Shown here piece after piece: positions 26,416 to 34,063 of a DNA stretch of 64,000 bases. Positions within the stretch are counted from its first letter, which is position 1; each line of letters starts with the position of its first letter. This stretch comes from Cytophagaceae bacterium (GTDB lineage Bacteria > Bacteroidota > Bacteroidia > Cytophagales > Spirosomataceae), in contig JAIXWL010000001.1 of the NCBI GenBank assembly GCA_027491315.1, positions 1 to 64,000 of the forward strand. Reading direction: 5' to 3'. Position numbers and translations under genes: made by a program. The notes under the pieces are model-generated. The model saw only the letters and a list, made by a program, of their open reading frames with translations, made no database searches and had not been told where the DNA came from.

Positions 26416-27318
26416 TTAATCGAGCGAATACCCGAATGAACGCAATTTATCAGCCTTTGCACGCCAATCTGGCTCCACTTTGATAAATTGCTCTAAAAAT
26501 ACTTTTTTACCAAAAAATTTCTCCAAATCTTGTCGGGCTTCTATACCTACTTTTTTGATACTTTCTCCCTTATGCCCTATTAAAATGGCACGCTGTGAGA
26601 CGCGTTCTACATAAATCTCGGTGGCGATTCGTAAAATAGTAGGTTCGTCTTTAAAAGAAGTAACTACTACCTCACAAGAATAAGGAATCTCCTTCTTGTA
26701 ATTCATGAATATCTTTTCTCGGATAATCTCCGAAGCAAAAAACTTTTCAGGCTTATCTGTTAATTCCTCTGGATCAAAAAATGGAGGATGAACAGGTAAC
26801 TGAGCAACTATATGTTCAAAAATTTGATCTAAATGCACCGCTTCTAAGGCAGAAATGGGCAAAATAGGTTTATTAGGGAATATTTGTTGCCAATAATCCA
26901 ACCGTTCCTGAAGCTTTTCAGTTCCGACTAAATCAATTTTATTTAATAATACGAGAATGGGGGTATCTGTATGATCCTTCCAATTCGTCAAAAATTCCAA
27001 ATCTTCATAATCATCAAATACATCTGTCACATATAAAACTACGTCTGCATCCTCTAAAGAACTTTTCACAAACTGCATCATGGATTTATGCAATTCGTAT
27101 TTGGGCATCAATACCCCTGGAGTATCTGAATAAACAATTTGGTAGGGTGTTCCTTCATAAACACCGTTGAGCATACCCAGTATACGGTGCCGAGTGGTTT
27201 GGGCCTTAGAACTAACAATGGACAGACGCTCACCCACAAGGGCATTCATTAGTGTACTTTTACCGACATTCGGTTTACCAATGATGCTAATAAAACCCGA
27301 TTTGTGAGGAGATGTCAT
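26416..27318 (-). CDS. era: GTPase Era
   Basis: GTPase that binds the 3' end of 16S rRNA and takes part in 30S maturation. The 300-residue protein has the G1 motif GKPNVGKST, the G3 motif DTPGV, the G4 motif NKID and the C-terminal KH domain with VERVSQRAILIGHKGESIKKVG. Length is standard. It is the first gene of an era-der pair, divergent from the initiator tRNA gene. Confidence 0.97.
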   Translation of the reverse strand: MTSPHKSGFISIIGKPNVGKSTLMNALVGERLSIVSSKAQTTRHRILGMLNGVYEGTPYQIVYSDTPGVLMPKYELHKSMMQFVKSSLEDADVVLYVTDVFDDYEDLEFLTNWKDHTDTPILVLLNKIDLVGTEKLQERLDYWQQIFPNKPILPISALEAVHLDQIFEHIVAQLPVHPPFFDPEELTDKPEKFFASEIIREKIFMNYKKEIPYSCEVVVTSFKDEPTILRIATEIYVERVSQRAILIGHKGESIKKVGIEARQDLEKFFGKKVFLEQFIKVEPDWRAKADKLRSFGYSLD

Positions 27319-27362
27319 AAGAAAAAAATCATTTCCTATTCATAGGAATGAATATTAAAATA

Positions 27363-27402
27363 CAAAGATACTTGTTTTTCTCGACAAAACCCTGCATCTT
27401 TG
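27363..27402. promoter_or_regulatory. Divergent promoters of era (minus) and initiator tRNA (plus)
   Basis: For era, TATCTTTG on the minus strand (27370-27363) lies 45 bases before the start codon. For the tRNA, TTG (27372-27374), a 20-base spacer and CATCTTTG (27395-27402) place the -7 box 13 bases before the tRNA 5' end. The era -7 box and the tRNA -33 box are one base apart, so the two promoters share the same short stretch. Confidence 0.6.
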
Positions 27403-27415
27403 CACTCCGATATAT

Positions 27416-27488
<73 letters not shown>

Positions 27489-27493
27489 CAGAA

Positions 27494-27533
27494 GAGGACA
27501 AATCATAGTTACTTGGTTTGTCCTCATTTTTTT
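27494..27533 (+). terminator. Terminator of the initiator tRNA
   Basis: A 9-base stem (GAGGACAAA / TTTGTCCTC) with a 14-base loop is followed by ATTTTTTT, beginning 5 bases after the mature tRNA end. Confidence 0.85.
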
Positions 27534-27548
27534 ACCCTCACAACTCGT

Positions 27549-27779
27549 TTAAATAGAAGAACTTAGTAACCTGAAATTGTTAATATTTCAAGTTAGAGAA
27601 CTATGATTTTTCTTGTCAAAATAGATACCTCCCGGAAATAAAGTTTCATGTAGTTTTTATTTGTCTTTGATTGTACACAAATCCCATATATTGACCATAT
27701 TTTGAAGGTTTTTACAAACATTTGAGATGGTTTCTTCTTGGTTAGATAATGTCGGCATTAGATAGTTCCAATTCCACGC
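27549..27779 (-). pseudogene. Decayed C-terminal fragment of a serine recombinase
   Basis: One minus-strand frame, interrupted by only two stops (in the middle at 27657 and again near 27590), reads NYLMPTLSNQEETISN, then LQNMVNIWDLCTIKDK, stop, KLHETLFPGGIYFDKKNHSS, LT, stop, NINNFRLLSSSI. The order LxxxxFPxGIYFDKK with a following short tail is the characteristic C-terminal end of Bacteroidota serine (resolvase-type) site-specific recombinases. The catalytic N-terminal domain is missing, and upstream codons in this frame contain further stops. I judge this a remnant of an old mobile element beside the initiator tRNA. Assignment is from memory of the family and rests on about 70 residues. Confidence 0.55.
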
Positions 27780-27917
27780 TCAAAAAGACAAACAAAATTG
27801 TTTTCAAACAGGCATTATTAACCCTTTAAATTTGTAACTAATAATAATCTTTTTGTATAGTTTATTTTACATTATGTAATTTTTAATATACATTTACTGT
27901 GTACTTAAAAAAACATA

Positions 27918-28400
27918 ATGGGAACAACTCTTTTATTTCACAATCGTTTTAAGAAAATCGGTTGGATATTAATTCTTATTTCAATTGGATTTCAATTATA
28001 TCCAATGATTTTCAAGAAATACTTGATTACAAGGTATGTCTATGTACCGGTTCTTTTTAGTAACTACATGTTCAAAAATTTCCGGGAGACATTTTCTATT
28101 CATCCCCATGATATTGATTTAACAGTATTCTTGACCTTGTCAATATTGGGATGTTTATTGGTCATATTTTCAAAGGAAAAAATTGAAGATGAATTAGTGT
28201 CAAATATTCGACTGACTTCATTGATTTGGTCAGTACTTATTAGTTATATGTTATTTTTAATTTTAACAATGACCATTTATGGAACAACATATTTACTGGT
28301 CTGTATATTTAACATTTACACAATACCGCTGGTGTATTTAATTAGATTTAACTTCTTACTATATAAAAATTCATTTTACACACGAACTGATGAACAATAA
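27918..28400 (+). CDS. Hypothetical four-helix membrane protein
   Basis: A 160-residue integral membrane protein with four likely transmembrane helices (about residues 13-31, 66-84, 97-118 and 122-146). I do not recognise a named family. The arrangement, a small membrane protein whose stop overlaps the start of a tiny XRE-type regulator by 11 bases, is recurrent in bacteria, where the regulator often controls or is controlled with the membrane protein. It is part of a three-gene cassette in an AT-rich accessory patch next to a recombinase remnant. Confidence 0.65.
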   Translation: MGTTLLFHNRFKKIGWILILISIGFQLYPMIFKKYLITRYVYVPVLFSNYMFKNFRETFSIHPHDIDLTVFLTLSILGCLLVIFSKEKIEDELVSNIRLTSLIWSVLISYMLFLILTMTIYGTTYLLVCIFNIYTIPLVYLIRFNFLLYKNSFYTRTDEQ

Positions 28401-28608
28401 GATAAAGATAGAGAGGGCGGTGAATAATATTACTCAAGACCAATTGGCACAATTGGTTTCAGTAACAAGACAAACCATCAACGCGATTGAACTTAAGAAG
28501 TTTGTTCCATCAACGGTTTTAGCTCTAAAAATTTGTAAAGTATTTAATAAACCTGTTGAAGAAGTCTTTTTCCTTGAAGATGAGGATTTCCCAACACAAA
28601 TAAACTAA
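28390..28608 (+). CDS. Small XRE-family helix-turn-helix regulator
   Basis: A 72-residue single-domain DNA-binding protein of the Cro/C1 type, close in pattern to the small YgzD/YozG-like group: TQDQLAQLVSVTRQTINAIE contains the helix-turn-helix (residues about 16-35), followed by PSTVLALKICKVFNKPVEEVF. There is no sensor or dimerisation extension beyond a short acidic tail. It overlaps the membrane-protein gene by 11 bases and is followed after 1 base by a small exported protein, so the three are translationally coupled. Confidence 0.85.
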   Translation: MNNKIKIERAVNNITQDQLAQLVSVTRQTINAIELKKFVPSTVLALKICKVFNKPVEEVFFLEDEDFPTQIN

Positions 28609-28609
28609 A

Positions 28610-28837
28610 ATGAAAAAACAAACATTAAATTCCGGTGTCGCATCAGTGCTCTTGATGTTATTTTGTTTGACAACCAACGTTAAGTCGTATGGTCAAACAT
28701 TTCAAAAAATTGAATGGAAAAGGGTACATCCTTCTCAATCAAGGATAAAATACGCTATTTCCAAAGGACGGAAAATTGTCTTTAATCGTGTCAATGGTGT
28801 TAAATCCTTACCGGACAAATTGAAAAGATTTCAATAG
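28610..28837 (+). CDS. Small hypothetical exported protein
   Basis: A 75-residue product with an N-terminal signal peptide (hydrophobic core VASVLLMLFCLTTN, probable cleavage near KSYGQ) and a short, basic mature part with many Lys and Arg (pI clearly high). No family is recognised. Only one base separates it from the HTH gene. It could be a complete small secreted peptide or a truncated remnant of a longer protein; the clean stop followed by a terminator at 28931 favours an intact gene. Confidence 0.5.
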   Translation: MKKQTLNSGVASVLLMLFCLTTNVKSYGQTFQKIEWKRVHPSQSRIKYAISKGRKIVFNRVNGVKSLPDKLKRFQ

Positions 28838-28930
28838 TATCAAGTTGTCACCTCTTCAAGTATATTGTGAAGCTGGTACAAATCAGACAAAATTGAGTTA
28901 GAGATTTGTAACGTACAAACTACAAGTAAA

Positions 28931-28957
28931 AAGCGAACCTAAATGGTTTGCTTTTTT
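28931..28957 (+). terminator. Terminator of the membrane/HTH/exported-protein cassette
   Basis: The stem AAGCGAACC / GGTTTGCTT (one G-T pair) with a 5-base loop is followed by a run of T residues, ending seven bases before the repeat cluster begins. Confidence 0.8.
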
Positions 28958-28963
28958 ATTTTC

Positions 28964-29586
28964 GGTGACTTCGAGAACCTCAGTCACCGAAAAAGATTAT
29001 GAACGTAATGACAAAAACCAGTACCTGAGGTGCTCGAAGGCACCGGAAAAACCACAGGAGCTGTGACAAAAACAGGTGACTTCGAGAACCTCAGTCACCG
29101 AAAAAGATTATGAAAGTAATGACAAAAACCAGTACCTGAGGTACTCGAAGACACAGCGAAAACCTCAAGAACCTTGACAAAAATAGGTGCCTGAGGTACT
29201 CGAAGGCAGCGGAAAAATCAATTACTATCCTCCCTATCTCAAAGGCGTTTTCAAGTTCTTGAAGATGTTAGACTACCTTATTTTCCAATCGAGAAAACTC
29301 ATCAAAAATTAAAATTTTCATCTCTTTGCAAAATTTAAATATAATGTAGTCTATTTTGAAAGAATAAAGTACTTAGCAAATGTATAGGTGACTTCGAGAA
29401 CCTCAGTCACCGAAAAAGATTATGAAAGTAATGACAAAAACCAGTACCAGAGGTACTCGAATGCACAGCAAAAACCTCAAGAACCTTGACAAAAACAAGT
29501 GACTTCGAGAACCTCAGTCACCGAAAAAGATTATGAAAGTAATGACAAAAACCAGTACCTGAGGTACTCGAAGGCACCGGAAAAAC
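28964..29586. repeat. Cluster of 111-base hairpin-forming repeats (four full copies, one deleted copy)
   Basis: Full copies begin at 28964, 29075, 29387 and 29498. Copies 1-2 and copies 3-4 are each spaced exactly 111 bases apart. Each has a conserved core of about 86 bases that opens GGTGACTTCGAGAACCTCAG, contains the fixed middle GATTATGAAAGTAATGAC and closes TACCTGAGGTACTCGAAGGC; the opening and closing parts are near-perfect inverted repeats, and each half also folds on itself (GGTGACT / AGTCACC; GTACC / GGTAC). About 25 variable bases link copies. A shortened copy at 29185-29215 has lost the middle. Bases 29221-29386 between the pairs are unique AT-rich sequence with no gene seen. The structure is REP/BIME-like or MITE-like, not coding. 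Confidence 0.9.
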
Positions 29587-29740
29587 CTTACATCCCTAAT
29601 AAAATAAAATTTATTGAGCATGAGAGAATCTAAAATTCAATAACCATTTAAATTGAATACTTACCGCTAGATAAATGCAGGACAGAAATTTACTGTTTGT
29701 TAAGTACATTTACACTACCTATTTTAACTATAATCAACCT

Positions 29741-30055
29741 ATGAAAAAAGACATTAAATTGCCGAGCATAGACCAATGCCCGGTAGAGGACATTGTGTTC
29801 ATCGAAGGGAAAGGAAATTACAGTATCGTATTCCTTAAAAACAAAAAACAAATCACCATTGCCAAAACTTTAAAGAAATTTGAATCTCAATTACGTATGA
29901 ACCCTTTTTTGCGGGCACATAAATCATACCTAGTGAATAAAGAGAATATTTCAAGTCAAAATTTTCAAGGCACTAACACCTTGACAACAGTTTTAGGCAA
30001 CGAAATTCCCGTTTCTAGACGAAAGCTAGACTTAGTTAAAAAACATTTCGAATAA
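29741..30055 (+). CDS. Stand-alone LytTR DNA-binding domain protein
   Basis: A 104-residue protein that is almost entirely one LytTR domain: VEDIVFIEGKGNYSIVFLKN, then LKKFESQLRMNPFLRAHKSYLVN and PVSRRKLDLVKKHFE. LytTR domains bind direct repeats upstream of their targets. No receiver, membrane or kinase domain is attached or encoded nearby, so the input signal is unknown. ATG 29741 gives the usual start; an upstream in-frame ATG at 29675 would add 22 unlike residues. It may be autoregulated. It follows the repeat cluster and ends at a bidirectional terminator. Confidence 0.85.
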   Translation: MKKDIKLPSIDQCPVEDIVFIEGKGNYSIVFLKNKKQITIAKTLKKFESQLRMNPFLRAHKSYLVNKENISSQNFQGTNTLTTVLGNEIPVSRRKLDLVKKHFE

Positions 30056-30056
30056 A

Positions 30057-30082
30057 AAAAGGGCCTCAATTGAGGCCCTTTT
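30057..30082. terminator. Bidirectional terminator between LytTR gene and OmpA-like gene
   Basis: A perfect 26-base palindrome with arms AAAAGGGCCTCAA and its complement, beginning 2 bases after the LytTR stop and 24 bases from the convergent OmpA-family stop. A and T tracts on both sides allow it to end transcripts from either strand. Confidence 0.85.
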
Positions 30083-30106
30083 CTATGATAGTGTCTTATA
30101 ATCTGA

Positions 30107-31006
30107 TTACTTTCCAGAAGGAGGAGCTAACAAATTAAAGAATTGATCTAACTTAGGAGTAACGATGATCTCCGTACGACGGTTCATCTTACGTCCAGAC
30201 TTACTCTTATTTTCTGCTTGTGGTTCAAACTCGCCACGTCCACCTGCCGTCATACGCTCAGGATCTACAGAGAATTTAGTTTGCAACAAACGAACAACCG
30301 AAGTAGCACGCTTAGCACTTAAATCCCAGTTATCTTTGATACAATCTGTAGAGATAGGTACACTATCTGTATGGCCTTCTACTAAGATATCTAAATCCTT
30401 ATGATCGTTCACCACTTTAGCAACTTTAGCTAAAACTGCCTCAGCCTTTGTGTTAATAACGGCGCTACCTGAAGCAAACATTAACTTGTCTGAAATCGAG
30501 ATATAAACTACACCTTTTTTAACTTCTACTGTTACATCTTCATCATTCACATCAGCTAAAGAACGTTTCAAATTCATTACTAATGATAAATTGATTGAAT
30601 CTTTGCGTTGGATCGTCGAATTCAAGTCTTTGATGTATTTCCCCTGCTCATTCAAGGCATCTAATGACTTACGAATACTTTCAGCACCTGATTTATTGAT
30701 CACTGACAAATCAGATAAACGATCTAACAAATTGGTATTTGTTCTTTTCATGTAATCTAATTGCTCCTGCAAGTTCTTCAATGAAGCTGTTCTTGCTTCT
30801 AACTCCGCATCTCTCTTTTTAATTTCAGCTTGTAAACTAGCTGTTAAAGATTGACAATCAGCAAGATCTGCTCTTGATTTTGCAAGCGATTGGTCACTAC
30901 TAGCCTGTAGCTCAGTTAAACGTGATTGCAAATCAGCAATTTTCTTTTTGCTTGCACAAGAGAAGAAAAACGGCATCAGAGCGATTACTAAAAGTAATTT
31001 TTTCAT
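30107..31006 (-). CDS. OmpA-family peptidoglycan-binding lipoprotein with coiled coil
   Basis: A 299-residue predicted lipoprotein. The signal peptide ends in the lipobox FFFSC with the lipidated Cys at residue 17. Residues about 22-140 form a long coiled coil rich in Leu, Lys, Glu and Gln (KKIADLQSRLTELQASSDQS). Residues about 170-280 are an OmpA C-terminal domain with LMFASGSAVINTKAEAVL, VEGHTDSVPI and NWDLSAKRATSVVRLL, including the Asp and Arg that contact diaminopimelate. It probably tethers the outer membrane to peptidoglycan, or works in an envelope complex. It is monocistronic with a TACTTTTG -7 box at 31060-31067. Confidence 0.93.
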   Translation of the reverse strand: MKKLLLVIALMPFFFSCASKKKIADLQSRLTELQASSDQSLAKSRADLADCQSLTASLQAEIKKRDAELEARTASLKNLQEQLDYMKRTNTNLLDRLSDLSVINKSGAESIRKSLDALNEQGKYIKDLNSTIQRKDSINLSLVMNLKRSLADVNDEDVTVEVKKGVVYISISDKLMFASGSAVINTKAEAVLAKVAKVVNDHKDLDILVEGHTDSVPISTDCIKDNWDLSAKRATSVVRLLQTKFSVDPERMTAGGRGEFEPQAENKSKSGRKMNRRTEIIVTPKLDQFFNLLAPPSGK

Positions 31007-31059
31007 AATGATGATTCGGTTTGGGGGTTAATGACTCAATGTTTAAAAAATAATTGCCA

Positions 31060-31067
31060 CAAAAGTA
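31060..31067 (-). promoter_or_regulatory. -7 box of the OmpA-family lipoprotein gene
   Basis: TACTTTTG on the minus strand fits TAnnTTTG. A poor -33 match (GTTTTAG) lies 19 bases upstream. The -7 box lies 53 bases before the start codon. Confidence 0.5.
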
Positions 31068-31108
31068 TGAATCTAATCGCTAAAACTTATCCTTATTTTT
31101 ATTTTTTT

Positions 31109-32899
31109 TTAAAAAATATAGCCCATTTTTAGAATAGCAGCCTCTGCGATTTTACGTCTAGCCTCCTTTAAATTTTTTGGATCAATTTTTGTAAATCGCT
31201 TCAATCCCATTAACATAACGTTTAACTCATCTCCGCTGGCAAAACCTGTAATTACCTCTTTACCATGGTGGTGAATTTTGTCTACTGCTTCATGTAAATA
31301 AACAAGGGCACATTCTTTAGCAATTTCATTGGCTGCTTCGCCATTTTGTTGAATTAATTTGTCTACTCTAACTAAAACTGACTCAGCAACATAAATTTCT
31401 ATCATCATGTCGGCTAGTGACATCAGGATTTCTTGCTCTTTTTCAATCTCAGTAGTATACTTCTGCAAGGCTCCTCCTGCGGACATCAATAAGGCCTTTT
31501 TCAAATTGGCAATCACCTTATACTCCTTACCAAATACACCCTCTGGAACTGAGGTTGAGAAATCTGGCACACCCAATATCTCCTTCCCTACGGCCATAGC
31601 TGCCGTCATAATATCCAACTCCCCTTTCATTGCGCGTTTAATGACGGTACCGACTGCTAACAAACGGTTAATCTCATTGGTACCTTCAAAAATTCGATTG
31701 ATTCTGGAATCCCTGTAGGCTCTATCCATAGGGGCCTCGGCAGAAAATCCCATTCCTCCATATATTTGAACACCTTCATCTACTGAATAATCTAAGGTTT
31801 CAGAGCCATGTACCTTTAACAAGGCACATTCAATGGCAAACTGCTCCACCCCTTTTAGTTTGGCTTCTGAATCATTCATTCCTGAGGCCTTTAATTCAGC
31901 AATGGTATCATCAATATTTTGCCCAACACGGTAGCAGGCAGATTCACTAGCGTAATTCTTAATAATCATTTCCGCTATCTTATACTTGATAGCTCCAAAT
32001 TGATGCAATGATTGGCCAAATTGCTTACGGTCGTTAGCATATTGCACAGCTTGATCAATAACACGCTTTCCTGCACCAATAACTGCAGCGGCTAATTTAA
32101 TCCGACCTATATTCAAGATATTAACAGCTATCTTAAAGCCTCCTTCTCTTTTGTAAAGTAGATTCTCCACTGGGACAGGACAATCATTGAAGAAAATTTG
32201 TCTTGTTGAACTACCCTTGATACCCATTTTACGTTCCTCCTCGTTCATGGTAATACCACCAAAACTTTTTTCCACTAAGAAGGCTGTCAAATTCTTATCA
32301 TCCCCAATTTTGGCAAAAACAATGAATACATCGGCAAAGCCACCATTAGTAATCCACATTTTTTGACCTGTGATCAGATAATGTTTTCCGTCTTCCGATA
32401 ACACGGCTTTCGACTTCGCCGCATTTGCATCTGAGCCTGAATCAGGTTCCGTTAAGCAATAGGCTGCTTTCCACTCACCCGAGGCTAATTTTGGTAAATA
32501 GTGCTGTTTTTGTTCTTCTGTACCATAATATAAAATAGGAAGGGTACCAATCCCCGTATGAGCGGATAAAGCTACAGCAAAAGAATGACCAGAACCACAT
32601 GCCTCCGCTACCAACATGGACGTATTAAAATCCATTCCAAATCCACCATATTCTTCTGGTACCGAAGTTCCAAGTAAACCTAAACTTCCAGCCTTATCCA
32701 TCATATCTACCATGACAGAACTATCTTTGGCACCATCCATTTCTTCCAAACGAGGTTGGATCTCCGTTTTGATAAAGTCAATACAGGTCTGACCAATCAT
32801 CTTCTGCTCCTCTGAAAACTCTTCAGGAATAAATAATTCCTCAGGCAAGAGTGGGCGAATTAAAAACTCTCCCCCTTTCATTGTTTTGTTCGTAGACAT
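31109..32899 (-). CDS. Acyl-CoA dehydrogenase
   Basis: An FAD-dependent dehydrogenase of fatty acid beta-oxidation. The 596-residue protein has an extended C-terminal region compared with the usual 380-400 residue enzymes, as in Bacteroidota and VLCAD-like long forms. Motifs: AYCLTEPDSGSDA (FAD/substrate loop), MWITNGGFAD, the ADDRKQFG-like segment NDRKQFGQSLHQFGAIK, and YRDSRINRIFEGTNEINR, which contains the catalytic Glu. It starts 61 bases after a MarR-type regulator that reads in the same direction, suggesting the regulator controls it. Confidence 0.94.
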   Translation of the reverse strand: MSTNKTMKGGEFLIRPLLPEELFIPEEFSEEQKMIGQTCIDFIKTEIQPRLEEMDGAKDSSVMVDMMDKAGSLGLLGTSVPEEYGGFGMDFNTSMLVAEACGSGHSFAVALSAHTGIGTLPILYYGTEEQKQHYLPKLASGEWKAAYCLTEPDSGSDANAAKSKAVLSEDGKHYLITGQKMWITNGGFADVFIVFAKIGDDKNLTAFLVEKSFGGITMNEEERKMGIKGSSTRQIFFNDCPVPVENLLYKREGGFKIAVNILNIGRIKLAAAVIGAGKRVIDQAVQYANDRKQFGQSLHQFGAIKYKIAEMIIKNYASESACYRVGQNIDDTIAELKASGMNDSEAKLKGVEQFAIECALLKVHGSETLDYSVDEGVQIYGGMGFSAEAPMDRAYRDSRINRIFEGTNEINRLLAVGTVIKRAMKGELDIMTAAMAVGKEILGVPDFSTSVPEGVFGKEYKVIANLKKALLMSAGGALQKYTTEIEKEQEILMSLADMMIEIYVAESVLVRVDKLIQQNGEAANEIAKECALVYLHEAVDKIHHHGKEVITGFASGDELNVMLMGLKRFTKIDPKNLKEARRKIAEAAILKMGYIF

Positions 32900-32960
32900 G
32901 GTATTTGAATTTTATTGTTGATGAAATGTAATGCTTTTCAATGTTTGTTGATGCGTGTAA

Positions 32961-33419
32961 TTATACCTTTTGATTTAGCGCTTGAAGAATTTCTGTTGCA
33001 TCTTCATCCAAGAACTGATTAATCGATTGTATTACCTTGAAGAACTCTTGAGCCTGTTCGGCACCAATTCGCTCAAATAATTTTTCATTAAATAAAATAA
33101 CCCCCTGTTTCGCCACATCCCTTTTTTTCTTACCTAGGTCTGTCAAGAATATCTTTACAACGCGCTTGTCAGCATAATTAGTCTCTCGCCTTATCCATTT
33201 TTTATCTTCCAAGGTTTTCAACATACGGGTTAGACTTCTGGCTTCCAATCCTAAAGCCGGAGCAATTTTGGTAGCTGGAGTGCCATCCTTGTCAATATGC
33301 AGTAATACATAACCAATAGCCATGGACATGTCAAATTGAGCGGCGTATGTATTATACATGCGACTGATGGCATACCAGGCTGATTTAATTTGAAAATCAA
33401 ATGTACTTTCTGCTTTCAT
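32961..33419 (-). CDS. MarR-family transcriptional regulator
   Basis: A 152-residue winged-helix protein. The DNA-binding core is GTPATKIAPALGLEARSLTRMLKTLEDKKWIRRETNYADKRVVKIFLTDLGKK (quoted in part here: LGLEARSLTRMLKTLEDK), with the typical Asp-Lys-Arg wing. It lies directly upstream of the acyl-CoA dehydrogenase gene in the same direction, so it likely senses a fatty acid or acyl-CoA; that is inferred from context. A perfect palindrome 17 bases before its start codon is a good candidate for its own operator. Confidence 0.9.
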   Translation of the reverse strand: MKAESTFDFQIKSAWYAISRMYNTYAAQFDMSMAIGYVLLHIDKDGTPATKIAPALGLEARSLTRMLKTLEDKKWIRRETNYADKRVVKIFLTDLGKKKRDVAKQGVILFNEKLFERIGAEQAQEFFKVIQSINQFLDEDATEILQALNQKV

Positions 33420-33436
33420 AGTAAAAATCTTATTTA

Positions 33437-33450
33437 GTATGCTTGCATAC
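33437..33450. promoter_or_regulatory. Palindromic operator candidate upstream of the MarR gene
   Basis: GTATGC-TT-GCATAC is a perfect palindrome 17 bases upstream of the MarR start codon, in the position expected for the -7 region. Two-fold symmetric sites are typical for dimeric MarR proteins. Confidence 0.5.
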
Positions 33451-33474
33451 CATTACGTAAAAATGAAACAAAAA

Positions 33475-33500
33475 AAAATAGGATGCAAGCATCCTATTTT
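33475..33500 (-). terminator. Terminator after the atp-linked lipoprotein gene
   Basis: The 12-base arms AAAATAGGATGC and GCATCCTATTTT enclose 2 bases, and the minus strand continues in T residues. It is 22 bases after the lipoprotein stop and 55 bases before the MarR start. Its centre ATGCAAGCAT is the reverse complement of the ATGCTTGCAT core in the adjacent operator candidate. Confidence 0.8.
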
Positions 33501-33522
33501 CAAAATTCCTAAATATTTATGA

Positions 33523-34059
33523 TTATCTCACACGATTACCGCGCATTCTTTTGCTATTCACCTTTAAACCGGAGAAAGAAGACTTCATAATCATCAAACG
33601 AACTTTCTTTTTGTTATAGAGTAAGTACTTATTTCCATCGTAACTCAAACGAGAGAAAGTTGGACTTCCTGTATCATCAACCAATTGGTAATAATATTCT
33701 CCTCTTTCACCAACCACTGGTCCGAAATGCAAACTTTTTTCTTCGCCAGCTCCTGCTTCAAAGGAAATTAATAAGCGATCATTTGCCTGTTTTACCAAAA
33801 CACCAGGAGTTTGTTGTTCTAATGTCACGCGATTGATCGACTTACCATTGATTAATATAATCTTACCAGATTTGACATTGGCATCAGAGGCATTCAACTC
33901 TCTTTCCAGAAAAAGGGCATTGTCATTATAAAACTGAATCTTCTCTAAAGGAAGTTGGTTTTCTTTGATTAAAGTCATCAAAGAACCAGTCAAATAAGCT
34001 TGTTGTGAACAACTACTTAAAAGGACTACAGCAAAAAATACAATGGCTAAGTTTCTCAT
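33523..34059 (-). CDS. Hypothetical lipoprotein downstream of atpC
   Basis: A 178-residue predicted lipoprotein of unknown function. The signal peptide AIVFFAVVLLSSC places the lipidated Cys at residue 17. The mature part alternates beta-strand-like segments (KIILINGKSINRVTLEQ, LLISFEAG, GEYYYQLVDD) and ends in a basic tail (RMRGNRVR). ATG 34059 lies 4 bases after the atpC stop; an upstream in-frame ATG at 34083 would overlap atpC and lacks signal-peptide character. Being in the atpDC operon suggests simple co-transcription; a role in ATP synthase is not supported by sequence. Confidence 0.7.
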   Translation of the reverse strand: MRNLAIVFFAVVLLSSCSQQAYLTGSLMTLIKENQLPLEKIQFYNDNALFLERELNASDANVKSGKIILINGKSINRVTLEQQTPGVLVKQANDRLLISFEAGAGEEKSLHFGPVVGERGEYYYQLVDDTGSPTFSRLSYDGNKYLLYNKKKVRLMIMKSSFSGLKVNSKRMRGNRVR

Positions 34060-34063
34060 GGAA

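Noticed and set aside
28962-29066. Short open frame inside each 111-base repeat (starting with GTG, about 33 codons)
   Set aside because: The repeat length is a multiple of three, so the frame recurs by construction; there is no start context, no codon bias and stops end each unit. The inverted-repeat structure explains the conservation better.
28964-29586. CRISPR array
   Set aside because: Repeats are about 86 bases with internal inverted symmetry and spacing of 111 bases, linkers are similar to each other rather than unique, and no cas gene is nearby.
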